A stretch of DNA of 64,000 bases from Mrakia gelida (Eukaryota; Basidiomycota; Tremellomycetes; Cystofilobasidiales; Mrakiaceae), in contig BRON01000001.1 in NCBI GenBank assembly GCA_024345305.1, positions 2,294,001 through 2,358,000 on the forward strand, given 5' to 3'. The position numbers and the translations under genes were made by a program. Position 1 is the stretch's first letter, and every line of letters starts with the position of its first letter. The notes beneath the pieces were generated by a model that searched no databases, had not been told where the DNA came from, and was given only the letters and a program-made list of their open reading frames with translations. Of this stretch, positions 48,798-58,042 are shown in pieces.

Positions 48798-49511
48798 CCG
48801 AGGGAGGGGAGGTTGAAGGGGTTGAGTAGGGTAGAGAGGAGGATTTTCTTGGGTTGAAAGGGATCCGGATCGATATAGAAGGAGCGAAAGGGCTGGTGTG
48901 CTGAAACGAGTGTGGGGAGGCGAGGTTGAAGGATCGTCGACTCGAAGCGACGCGAGCTCTTTGAAGAGACGCGACTAGGAGAGACGCGTAGAAGAAGAGA
49001 GGAGGAGGAGGAGGCGGAGGGAAGGGAAAAGGAAGAGAAGTCGAAGGTTGAAGGTTGAGGAAGAAGAGCAAAGAGGCGGCGTGTTGCCGTTTTCCTCCTT
49101 CGAAGAAAGCGCGTCGAACGCGAACCTTCTCTTCGTTTGTTCCCCAGGCCCCAGGTTCCCTTCCCCCCCTTCTCGCAGTCAAACACTCTTCTCCAGCTTC
49201 TGATTGCCTTCTGGCCTAAAACAGGGCCTCTCGATCGACACCCAGTCCAGATCTCAAACCTCCGTATCGGTGAGCTTTCGATTTTGTTCCCTTGTGTTCA
49301 AGCTCCTGACGCACGCCTTCCCGCTCCCGCCTTCTTCCTCCCAACCACCAACACCTCCTCCTAACACACCCTTTTCCCATACCTTCCAGATCACAACAAG
49401 CTTCCTCCCCACCCCGTCTTCCTCGTGGAAAGTCAACAGCAATCAATCTCCGCCCTCCAACAAACGAAGATCAGCAAGCTCTCCCCCTCCCTCGCTCTCG
49501 CTCGCGGCACC
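48798..49511. promoter_or_regulatory. Divergent promoter region
   Basis: About 700 bases between the start of the GH71 gene (minus) and the start of the small + strand gene. It is GA-rich near the former and CT-rich near the latter, as expected for two outward promoters in this genome. No clear TATA box. The + side may contain a leader intron, because an acceptor-like TTCCAG lies at 49385-49390. Confidence 0.4.
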
Positions 49512-50024
49512 ATGTCTCACCGTTCTTCTTCTCCTCCCACCTCTCCCACCTCCCTCGCCACCTCCTTCCTCTCTTACTTCACCTCCTCCTCAACCCCAAA
49601 ACGCTTCCGCAAATCCTCAGGAACGGAACCCCTCCTCCCGTCCGTCTCGCCCTCGGTCAGCCCTTCCTCCTCCTCCTCGTTCGTCGCTCCTCCTCCCCCC
49701 GCCTTCTCCTTCAGCAACAACCACACAAGGAAACCCTCCGACTTCGACCCCACCACCATCTCAACCTTCACCTCTTCCCTCCCTCTTCCATCCATCTCAG
49801 AAGTCGCCAATCCCAACGCGAGCCTCTACGGATACGCTCGAAGAGCAGCGAGCCCGCTCGGGAACGAGAAGGGAGGAGGAATGCTGAGCCCGACGGGTTG
49901 GAAAGCGGGAGGATGGACGAAGGGGAGGATGGGGAACGTGTTGTTTGCCTTCGTCTTCTGGTTGTGCTTGATCTGGTGGGTGAGAGCGCTCGGTGGATGG
50001 GGAGCTGAGTTCACTGTGATCTGA
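49512..50024 (+). CDS. Small Ser/Pro-rich protein with C-terminal membrane anchor
   Basis: 170 residues in one exon, starting MSHRSSSPPTSPTSLATSFL. An in-frame ATG at 49425 would add 29 residues; I prefer the inner one because it follows a clean A/C-rich context (GGCACC). The first 100 residues are Ser/Pro/Thr-rich and probably disordered, with 'TPKRFRKSSGTEPLLPS' as a basic patch. 'GNVLFAFVFWLCLIWWVRAL' near the C-terminus is a single hydrophobic helix followed by about ten residues, as in tail-anchored proteins. I do not recognise a family. Function unknown. Confidence 0.6.
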   Translation: MSHRSSSPPTSPTSLATSFLSYFTSSSTPKRFRKSSGTEPLLPSVSPSVSPSSSSSFVAPPPPAFSFSNNHTRKPSDFDPTTISTFTSSLPLPSISEVANPNASLYGYARRAASPLGNEKGGGMLSPTGWKAGGWTKGRMGNVLFAFVFWLCLIWWVRALGGWGAEFTVI

Positions 50025-50659
50025 GGGAAGAGAGAGGTGTGCGGGAGCTGTTGAGCTCGCGAGGGATCGGGAGGAGGAGGGAGCTGTTTTTAGGCATTTT
50101 TGTTGTTCTCTATCGGTTTGGTTCGTCTTTTGGGCATCTCGTCTGTACTTCTATCCATCCATCTATCTATCTCTATCTTTTCTTACGCGTGTGTGTTGTG
50201 TTTTTGTTCGGATCTCCCTTCGTGCGCGCTTCTTATCCATCGTTGTTTCTCCTCAACCCTGGCTCACGCGTGTTTGACGAAGCTCTCGCGAAGTCACTTT
50301 CGGGAGAGCTCTCTCAGGTTCTACCTGATCTGCTTCGCCGGCTCAAGGTAAGAGCTTTCAAGGAGGCACAAAGCGGTCGAGCGAAGAGACGAGCGAGCCG
50401 AGCTCACGTTTCGCTCGCTTTGCTCAATCCTCTTGCATTCAGCCTCGAATCCAAGTGGATCACTCTTTCGGTTGATCAAGCAGTCTTCAAGTCTGAGTTG
50501 CTTTCCAGCTTCGACTTTTGCTTTGCATCTCATGTTCGGGAGGTTGAGACGCGTCTCGCTCTCGACTCCCCTTCGATCTTTCAGCGCGAGAGGGATGACT
50601 ATAGAATTAGATCGTATCGTGTATGAGATCAAGAGTAAATCGAAACTGACCCGTCCCTG
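50025..50659. other. Intergenic spacer between convergent genes
   Basis: About 630 bases that hold the 3' flanks of two convergent genes. One GACGCGTC (about 50548) is present. Overlapping open frames on both strands show no consistent coding bias. Confidence 0.4.
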
Positions 50660-53600
50660 TCAAACCATCCCATCTCTACTAGAGCTCCCCAACAGCACCC
50701 GAGTCTCGTCCTCCCCAACCTTCTTTTCCTCCTCGAACTCCCCCAACCCAGCGCGTCTCCACGACTCCAGATCTACGATGTCCTGATCTCCTCTCCAGTT
50801 CGACGGACAGTCCATAGGGTAGGCTGACTGATTGAGAGACAGGATGGAGGTGAGAGGCTCGGCTCGCTGGGATTGAGCCTGGAAAAGAGAAGAACGAGAA
50901 AGCAAAACGACGCGACGGTGATCAGTTTGAGGGCAAACGCTCGAGGCTCGAAGAAGCTGAGAGAACGAGATCGTAGGCTGACCTTGGATCTCATGGGACA
51001 GCGACTGAACTTGACCTTTCCGGAGGTTCCAAAGGTCGAGGCGGCAGCGGGAAGGACTTTGGTTTCGGAAAACTTTTTGCGAAGTCGCCAGCGTCTGAAG
51101 GTGAGGGAGAGGGAGTCAGCGAGACGAAGTCAAGAGGGGGCTGGGGGGTTTGACTTACCCGTTTAGCGTATGAAGGAGTGATATCGAGTAGAGTTTCCCT
51201 GGCGGACAGAACGATGGCGGAACAGAAGTCAGCGCGTCGAGCTCGAACGAAACGAGAAAAGGAAGAGCTCGCGACTCACCTTGGATTCCGAGGAGAAACA
51301 CATAAACCGTAGTGCTTGGAACGCATAGGAAGGTTATGAGAGCGGCGAGAACGCAGAGGGAAGGCTGAAGACGGGGAGATGAAAAAGAGCGAGAAAAGCA
51401 GTGGACGCGTCGTGTTAGTTCTCGCTCGACTTCTAGACCGATGTGAGCAGCTCGTCTGGAAGCTCTGACGACCGAAGTGATGCAGAAAGAGATAGAAAGG
51501 CGTACCGGCAGCATGCTCTCAATCGTGAGGATGAGAAGCCTGGGACGAAAATGGACGTCGTGGGAAAAAGGCGGACGAGAGAGTTCAGTCGCTCGCTCGA
51601 AAGCACCCGAGAAGAGTCTTAAGCGAAACGTCAACCACTCACTTCTCGACCAATGTCTGCGTATCTACTGTGTCTCTGATCTGCAGATGCAGGAAGAAGA
51701 GCACTGAGGTCGAACGAAGAGGGGGAAGTGTCGAGGCGTTGAGAAGTCAGCGCTGTTCACTCCCGGTTGTGAAGATTAGCATTTCGAAAACTGACAAACG
51801 GAGGTAATTAGAAAGTCTGTAGCGAGCATTGAGCTGAACCAAACGATCAAAGGGGTCCGTATCTGAACGATGAAAAAGGGAAGGGGGAGATGCGTCGAGT
51901 CAGGCTTGGCTCGATGAGTTCGTCCTTTTTCTGCGATCTCACATTGGAGTTTATAGTTGCGTTCCCCTGCAGATACGAGTTCAGTTTGAGGTCAGCGTGC
52001 AGCGACAGTGGTGGTGAAGAAAAGACGACTCGAGACCAAAGGAAAAAAACGACGCACCTCCAGCGGTTTCGCGGACGCGACGCCCTTTGGTTTCGAGCGA
52101 GGAATGAAGGTGAAAGACGTCAGTATCCTTGATCGTTTCGATCGAAAATGTGGGTGTGCTCACGACGGAGATGCCAGCCGCAAACGAGCACAGAACCAAA
52201 GGAGCAACGACGACGAGAAAAAGCCTCCGAAGCTTCAAACTCCCGATACACTTGAAGATCCGGTGGCAAAAGAAGACATGAGAGATGAGAATCACGGTCG
52301 ACGTGACGGGAGGCTATGGGCAAGACGAGGCGGAAGGCGAACGGAAATCAGCCTCGATTTGCTCGAGCTCGTCGTTCGTCGAGCTTCGTTCAAAAGAGAA
52401 GACTCACTACAGATAAAGACAGCCAAGTTCCTTTGGCGAAGTACCCCAAGTTCCCGTAGTGGGATGCAAACCTGGGAATAAACGAGAGAGGGAAGTAAGA
52501 GAAGTCCGAAAGTCAGCTCAACCGCGACGCGTCGTTCGACTGCTCCTCCTCGATTGCCCGAGAGCTGTGACTCGCATATCAACGGCAACTCCTCCGGCTT
52601 GTAGATCTTGCATACTGAAGAGGTGAGTGAAAGAAAGCCAGGTCAGATAGATGAGCGAAAACAAAGTGACGGTTCAGCTCGTCGAACTCACAGATTGGTC
52701 GCCCAGAGTGCGAAAACAAGGGCTTTGATGAGAGGAGGATCGAGGTTGTAGAACCTGTGGATATACAGAAGCAGCTATCAAATTATCACGTGTCAGTCTA
52801 GAGCTGACTCGAGGGTGAGAAGAGCAGGCAACGAACCTCTGCGAATCTGAATGAAGGGAGCAATGAACGACGAGGTCAGTAATGACCGGTCGACGAAGCT
52901 CGAACTGTTGAGAAGTGCGTCACTGAGACGAGCCGCGTCGAGTCTTTCTAGCACCTTCTCTCTTCTCCATCTTTCTAGTAGTTTCTCCGTAGGTAGCTTA
53001 GTCATCTCTTGTAACAGTAGATACGTCATAGGTACTGCGGAGGGTTCTCGTAGAGTATATAAGGAGAGCTCGCACTGAGAGGAGGAGGTTCTTCACTTGT
53101 ACTGAAGACCATCCTCCTCCAGGTGGGTTCTACCGTCCCTCGCTACTACATCTCGTTTATATATAACTTGTACTGAAGACCATCCTCCTCCAGAGCCGAA
53201 ACCTCACAACAGATTAAGAGTCTGAACCGCTCCCCTCAAAGCTCATCAAGAAACCATGTCAACCTCGAAGAACACCACCACCACTCCTCGTCTCGAGACG
53301 CATCGTTTCTTCAAGCTGGAGCCTCTGGACAGTCGAAACTACCAGACCTGGTCTATCCGCATGATGATTGCTCTAGCAGAATCCAAGTGCAAGTCTCTGG
53401 TCCTCGGACAAGAGAAGAGACCAGAAAGAGGCGACGAAGGCAGGGAAGGAAAAAGGACGAGCTCAACCTCGGAGAAGCCCGAGGAAGTTCCCCTTCCCTT
53501 GGGAAGCGAAGAGCTTCTCGCGAAGCAAGACGACTGGGATGCTCGAAACGAATTCGCACTCCACAGGATCCAGATGGCCGTGAGCGACCGAGAGCTGATG

Positions 53601-56600
53601 AAAATCTCCTCGGCTGAGCTCGCGAGCGAAGCCTGGGAAACGCTCAAAGTCGCTCATCGAGTCGAAGGAACAGCAGGGAAGATGATGGTTCAACGAAAGC
53701 TCCGAGACCTCCGCATGGATGAGAGTTCGTCGGTACAATCATACATCGACGAATTCGAAGAAATCCTCGAGGAGGCGACGACTCTCGGCATGGACATCGT
53801 CAAGAACCCAGAACAGCTCGCCCTTCAGTTCCTCGCAGGTCTCCCCAAATCGCTCGAAACCTTCACCGACGTCCTCTCCCTCTCCTACCAAGAATCCGGA
53901 AAAGAGCTCACACCAAAAGTAGTCACCACCGCTCTACTCACCCACACCCGCACCAAAACCTCACGATCAGACGTCACTCCAAAGGAAGATTCGGCGATGA
54001 AGGTTGACAAGGTGGACGCAAAATGTCACCACTGCGGGAAGAAGGGACACTTCAAGGCGGAATGTTGGGACGTAGTTGGGAAGCCGAAGGATAGGAAGGG
54101 TGGGAAGAAGGGAGGAAGGTTCAGGAAGGAAGGAGGTGGGCGTCGGAGGGAGGAAGCCAACTCGACGAGCTCGAGTTCGGGGGATTGGGGGTTCTCAGCG
54201 GCCGCAGGGGTAGGTGACGACGAGACAGTTCTCGCCGTCGCCGAGGAGGATTGGATTGCCGATAGTGGATGCTCCAATCACATCTGCAACGACCGTAGCA
54301 AGCTGAGCGACTACAAACCCTTCGAAACCTCAGTCAAAGTCGCCAGCAGCAAAGTCATCAAAACGGTCGGAATCGGCAATCTGAAAGTCATCGCGACCGT
54401 TGGGAATCGAAAGAGGAAGACGATCATTCATGACGTCTACTTCATCCCAAATTTCCCGAACCTCATCTCCATTGGGCAGCTGACGGCCAGAGGCGCGACG
54501 GTCGAGTTCTCTCAGCAGGGTTGCACATTCAGGAAGAATGGGGAAGTCTTGCTGGTAGGAAAGTCATGGAGGAAAAACCTCTGGAGACTCGAAATCGAAC
54601 CAAAGCCGGACGACGCGGACCAAACGGAAGATAAGATCTCGAAAGAGACGAGCACAGCCCTCGTCATCAACGAGACGGCAACGGCCGACCAAGCAGTTCT
54701 TCTTCACCGGAGGTTGGGACACGCGTCAGTCACAGCGATGAGGAGACTCTCAGCCGACGGAGTCATCCCAAAAATCAACGAGGAGGATCTCATCAAAATC
54801 AAAGAAGCGCCGTGCGTCGTTTGCCTCAAAGGAAAACAACACAAGTCACCATTCCACGACAGCACGAGCCGATCCTCCACTCCTCTCGCACGCGTACATA
54901 CCGACCTCCAGGGACCAATGCCTGTTGAGTCGATTACTAGAAAGCGCTACATGATGGCGATCTGGGATGACGCGACGAACTTCCACTGGACGTACGCCCT
55001 CGAGCGAAAGTCCGAAGCATTGGAGACCTTTAAGGTCTGGAAGACACAGGTCGAGAAGGAGAGAGATCAGAAGGTGAAGGTCCTACGGTCGGATAACGGC
55101 GGGGAGTTCACCTCAGACGCATTCAAAGCTTACCTCAAAAAGGAGGGGATCAAGGCTGAAACTACGATTCCCGCGACACCCGAGCAGAATGGGAAGGTAG
55201 AGCGAGGAAACCGAACCCTAGAAGAGAAGATCACGTGTTTACTGCACGACTCAGAGAATCTTCCAGGAGAACGGAGGCGTTTCTGGGTCGAGGCGATGAT
55301 GACCGCGACTTATCTAATCAACCGCCTCCCCTCCTCGCCGAACAGAGGAAAGACGCCCTACGAAGCGTACTACGAGATAAAACCTCCCCTTACCCATCTC
55401 CGAACGTTTGGCTCGATTGCCTACGCACACAACCCCGACCGTCAGAAGCACGAGTCGAAGACGATCCAAACGATCCTTCTTGGCTACGGCGAAGACCATG
55501 GGAAGAAGGCTTATCGATTGCTGAGGACCGATACTGGAAAGATCCACTACTCCCGAAACGTTGAGTTCGACGAGCAACTGCCGCAAAACTCGCTAGGGGG
55601 GAAGATGGTGACGCTGGATCTGACGGCTCCCAGGATCGAAGAGGTCGAGGAAGACGCGGACATCCCCGACGTCGTTCCGTTGAAACCTCCAACTCCCAAA
55701 CAACCAAAGCCATCCTGGGAGTACGTCCCTGTCGTTGATCAAGACGTGGTCGACGACAGTGGGAGCTATGGTAGAGGTATGCGAAATCGAAAGCGCGAAG
55801 TTCAACCAGAAGAATTCGCGAACTTTGTTCGTCTCGCCCAACCCGAAACCACCCTGGATCTCGCAGCGTTACCTGAACCAGCAGTACCATCTTCAACAAA
55901 GGAAGCACTGTCTTCTCCTCACTCGGCGTTCTGGAAACAAGCCATGGACGCTGAGATGGAATCGATGGAAGCAAACGGAGTTTGGGAACTGACTGAACTT
56001 CCTCTCCACGCGAAGGCAGTGGGAGGAAGGTGGGTCTATGCGCTCAAGCGAGACAAAGAAGGGAAGGTCGAAAAGTTCAAGGCAAGATGGGTCGCCAAAG
56101 GATACACCCAACGCGACGGGATCGACTACAACGAAACCTACGCGCCTGTCCTACACCTGAACTCTTTCCGAACTTTTCTTGCCATCGCCGCACGCGAAGA
56201 CCTAGAGCTCCGACAAGGAGACTTTAAGACCGCCTTTCTCACCGCCCGACTCGTCGAAACCGTCTATATGGATCAGCCAACTGGTTACGAAACGAGGGGC
56301 GAAGGGGGGAAGAAGCTAGTCGCTCATCTCCTCAAGGCGATTTACGGACTCAAGCAATCGCCCCTCGCGTTTGCGAACCACTCTCGTTCCTTCTTCACCA
56401 CCATCGATCTGGAGGTTCTCGAAGCAGACACCTGCCTATACGTGGGCTGGAAGGACAAGAAGAGACGGATGCTGATCCAGTACGTTGACGACTTCGCAGT
56501 CGCAGCTTCCTCAGAAAAGGAAGTCGACGAGATCATGCGTCTCACCAAAGAAGCATTTACGATCGACGACCGAGGCGATCTCTCAGACGGTTTGATGCTC

Positions 56601-58042
56601 GGGATGGAAGTCAAGAGGGATCGATCTCGTAGGACGATCACCTTATCTCAGTCACGATACGTCAAGGAGGTTCTAAGCCGCTTCGACACGTCGACTTTGA
56701 GACCAGCCCGAACTCCGATGGACGAGCACAAGCAGCTCATGATCGAGCAGGACCTTTTGAAGCAGGATCTAGAGCGAGTAAACCAAAGTCGGTATCTCCA
56801 GGCTGTGGGATCACTTATGTATCTCATGGTTTGCACGAGACCCGACCTCGCCTTCTCAGTGGGAGTCGTGAGTCGATTCAGTAGCGACCCCCGAGAGATC
56901 CACTGGTCAGCGATCCATCGGATCTTCCGCTATCTAGCAGGAACATCACATCTTGGCCTAGTCTTGGGAGGAAACCAAGAAGCTCCGTTGCTCGAGATGT
57001 GGACGGACGCAGACTACGCGGGCGATCACGAAACGCGTCGATCAACCACGGGCTACGTCGTCAAGCTCTACGGCAGCACTGTCGTTTGGGCAAGCAGAAG
57101 ACAGAGAGCAATCTCCAAGTCCTCGACAGAGGCGGAGTTCATAGCTCTCTCCCAGGGAGCTCAGAATCTCCTTTGGCTCTCGAAACTCGTTTCTCAACTC
57201 GGATACGAAGTCCCCACCATCCCCGTCCATGTCGACAACCAATCAGCCATTACAACCACGCAGAACGGTCGCCATTCCGAACGAACGAAACACATCGACA
57301 TCGCCTACAAGTACGGTCGCGAACTACACCAAAACAAGACGATCGCACTCTCGTTCTGCCCGACGGACGCGATGACCGCCGACATTTTCACGAAGGCTCT
57401 TGGACGCGAGAAGTTTGAGAAGCATCGAAGAAGTCTAGGGGTCAGGGATAAGGATGAGGACGCAGCTGATCTCATTGAGTGGGAGTGTTGAGAAGTGCGT
57501 CACTGAGACGAGCCGCGTCGAGTCTTTCTAGCACCTTCTCTCTTCTCCATCTTTCTAGTAGTTTCTCCGTAGGTAGCTTAGTCATCTCTTGTAACAGTAG
57601 ATACGTCATAGGTACTGCGGAGGGTTCTCGTAGAGTATATAAGGAGAGCTCGCACTGAGAGGAGGAGGTTCTTCACTTGTACTGAAGACCATCCTCCTCC
57701 AGGTGAGTTCTACCGTCTCTCGCTACTATATCTCTTTTATATATAACTTGTACTGAAGACCATCCTCCTCCAGAGCCGAAACCTCACAACACGAACTCTC
57801 TCTTACCCTCTCGTTCTCGTCGAAGAGAGAAACTCACAAGAATCCCGACCCCCAGAAAACAGCCAGACATCCCATCATCCACTGTGAAGAAGCAAGAGAG
57901 GATGCAGGGTCAGCCAGCGTCTCAGCTTCTTGGTTGAGCTCGACCTTCGCGAACGAAGACGAGATCGTCGACTCACTGGTCCAAGGACAGCCAGGAGAAC
58001 AGAACGAGGGGGCATCGCTACCACCGCTGTTGGATCGTCCAT
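50660..58042 (-). CDS. DUF6534-type multi-pass membrane protein, one intron holding a copia element
   Basis: Starts MDDPTAVVAMPPRSVLLAVL at 58042, reads 'LGPWMMGCLAVFWGSGFL' across intron 1, and ends 'LLGSSSRDGMV' (TGA 50660-50662). The seven-helix layout and the stretch 'SSMLATDFLITSVCHFFLHL', 'TLVEKLLILTIESMLP', 'SLCVLAALITFLCVPS' and 'GKLYSISLLHTLNGR' fit DUF6534, a basidiomycete-typical family of unknown role. Exons 1-4 are phase-consistent: 66 nt (57977-58042), 44 nt (57838-57881), a 10-nt microexon (52837-52846, ATTCGCAGAG), then exon 4 from 'LLLYIHRFYNLDPPLIK'. Intron 2 is 4991 nt because a retrotransposon sits in it in the opposite orientation. Removing element and one target copy leaves 100 nt with donor GTGAGT, branch ACTGAC and acceptor TTCAG. 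The gene may still be expressed if the intron is removed. Confidence 0.75.
52837..52846 (-). other. 10-nt microexon of the DUF6534 gene
   Basis: Minus-strand ATTCGCAGAG lies between CCTTCATTCAG and donor GTTCGT. Exons 1-3 total 66+44+10 = 120 nt, so exon 4 opens in frame with CTG CTT CTG. The upstream intron keeps an ACTGAC branch site about 30 nt before its AG. Confidence 0.7.
52901..52905. repeat. Target-site duplication, left copy (CGAAC)
   Basis: Identical to 57792-57796. Five bases is the usual length for Ty1/copia integrases. Confidence 0.93.
52906..53211 (+). repeat. 5' LTR of the copia element
   Basis: 306 bp, TG...CA ends. TATATAA at 53056-53062 is a plausible promoter. Two identical 28-bp blocks (53095-53122 and 53166-53193) lie near the right end. 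The first is followed by GTGGGT here (GTGAGT in the 3' copy) and the second ends CTCCTCCAG, which together look like an intron. Confidence 0.95.
53212..53233 (+). promoter_or_regulatory. Primer-binding site complementary to a tRNA-Lys(CUU) half
   Basis: GATTAAGAGTCTGAACC directly follows the 5' LTR. Its complement contains GACTCTTAATC, an anticodon arm with loop CTCTTAA (anticodon CUU), preceded by a D-arm-like GGAGCGG. This suggests priming by an internally cleaved tRNA rather than by a 3' CCA end, as in Drosophila copia. The tRNA identity is inferred from recall of tRNA-Lys sequences. Confidence 0.65.
53256..57491 (+). CDS. Copia gag-pol polyprotein
   Basis: 1411 residues in one frame, intact. 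The gag region (about 1-250) includes a 'SAELASEAWETLKVAHR' capsid-like stretch. The CCHC zinc knuckle 'CHHCGKKGHFKAEC' starts at residue 257. The aspartic protease motif 'WIADSGCSNHICND' has its Asp at 336. The integrase shows an HHCC domain ('HRRLGHAS' from 484, 'CVVCLKGKQ') and a DDE core ('HTDLQGP', 'VLRSDNGGEFTS', 'TPEQNGKVERGNRTLEEK'). Reverse transcriptase follows, with 'YVDDFAVAA' from 1076, and then RNase H ('DADYAGDHETRRSTTGY', 'SKSSTEAEFIAL'). All catalytic residues that I can check are present. The final Cys codon and TGA (57486-57491) lie inside the 3' LTR. No frameshift separates gag and pol, so the Gag:Pol ratio must be set in another way. Confidence 0.96.
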   Translation: MSTSKNTTTTPRLETHRFFKLEPLDSRNYQTWSIRMMIALAESKCKSLVLGQEKRPERGDEGREGKRTSSTSEKPEEVPLPLGSEELLAKQDDWDARNEFALHRIQMAVSDRELMKISSAELASEAWETLKVAHRVEGTAGKMMVQRKLRDLRMDESSSVQSYIDEFEEILEEATTLGMDIVKNPEQLALQFLAGLPKSLETFTDVLSLSYQESGKELTPKVVTTALLTHTRTKTSRSDVTPKEDSAMKVDKVDAKCHHCGKKGHFKAECWDVVGKPKDRKGGKKGGRFRKEGGGRRREEANSTSSSSGDWGFSAAAGVGDDETVLAVAEEDWIADSGCSNHICNDRSKLSDYKPFETSVKVASSKVIKTVGIGNLKVIATVGNRKRKTIIHDVYFIPNFPNLISIGQLTARGATVEFSQQGCTFRKNGEVLLVGKSWRKNLWRLEIEPKPDDADQTEDKISKETSTALVINETATADQAVLLHRRLGHASVTAMRRLSADGVIPKINEEDLIKIKEAPCVVCLKGKQHKSPFHDSTSRSSTPLARVHTDLQGPMPVESITRKRYMMAIWDDATNFHWTYALERKSEALETFKVWKTQVEKERDQKVKVLRSDNGGEFTSDAFKAYLKKEGIKAETTIPATPEQNGKVERGNRTLEEKITCLLHDSENLPGERRRFWVEAMMTATYLINRLPSSPNRGKTPYEAYYEIKPPLTHLRTFGSIAYAHNPDRQKHESKTIQTILLGYGEDHGKKAYRLLRTDTGKIHYSRNVEFDEQLPQNSLGGKMVTLDLTAPRIEEVEEDADIPDVVPLKPPTPKQPKPSWEYVPVVDQDVVDDSGSYGRGMRNRKREVQPEEFANFVRLAQPETTLDLAALPEPAVPSSTKEALSSPHSAFWKQAMDAEMESMEANGVWELTELPLHAKAVGGRWVYALKRDKEGKVEKFKARWVAKGYTQRDGIDYNETYAPVLHLNSFRTFLAIAAREDLELRQGDFKTAFLTARLVETVYMDQPTGYETRGEGGKKLVAHLLKAIYGLKQSPLAFANHSRSFFTTIDLEVLEADTCLYVGWKDKKRRMLIQYVDDFAVAASSEKEVDEIMRLTKEAFTIDDRGDLSDGLMLGMEVKRDRSRRTITLSQSRYVKEVLSRFDTSTLRPARTPMDEHKQLMIEQDLLKQDLERVNQSRYLQAVGSLMYLMVCTRPDLAFSVGVVSRFSSDPREIHWSAIHRIFRYLAGTSHLGLVLGGNQEAPLLEMWTDADYAGDHETRRSTTGYVVKLYGSTVVWASRRQRAISKSSTEAEFIALSQGAQNLLWLSKLVSQLGYEVPTIPVHVDNQSAITTTQNGRHSERTKHIDIAYKYGRELHQNKTIALSFCPTDAMTADIFTKALGREKFEKHRRSLGVRDKDEDAADLIEWEC
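57477..57485 (+). promoter_or_regulatory. Polypurine tract of the copia element
   Basis: GAGTGGGAG immediately precedes the 3' LTR, the place where plus-strand DNA synthesis starts. It is short and contains one T. It also encodes the penultimate residues of the polyprotein. Confidence 0.7.
57486..57791 (+). repeat. 3' LTR of the copia element
   Basis: 306 bp, same ends as the 5' copy. It differs at four sites that correspond to 53126, 53138, 53149 and 53155 of the 5' LTR, all in the spacer between the two internal 28-bp repeats. Confidence 0.95.
57792..57796. repeat. Target-site duplication, right copy (CGAAC)
   Basis: Matches 52901-52905. Confidence 0.93.

Larger units (their letters stand above)
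52906..57791 (+). mobile_element. Full-length Ty1/copia LTR retrotransposon
   Basis: 4886 bp with two 306-bp LTRs (TGTTG...CAACA), flanked by a 5-bp target duplication CGAAC (52901-52905 and 57792-57796). It holds one uninterrupted gag-pol frame in the order gag, protease, integrase, reverse transcriptase, RNase H, which defines copia rather than gypsy. LTRs differ at only four positions, so insertion is recent. It lies in intron 2 of the DUF6534 gene, antisense to it. Confidence 0.97.

Noticed and set aside
55390..55974. 194-residue minus-strand open frame inside the copia pol region
   Set aside because: It is a shadow of the integrase and connector coding frame, without an independent start context or motif.
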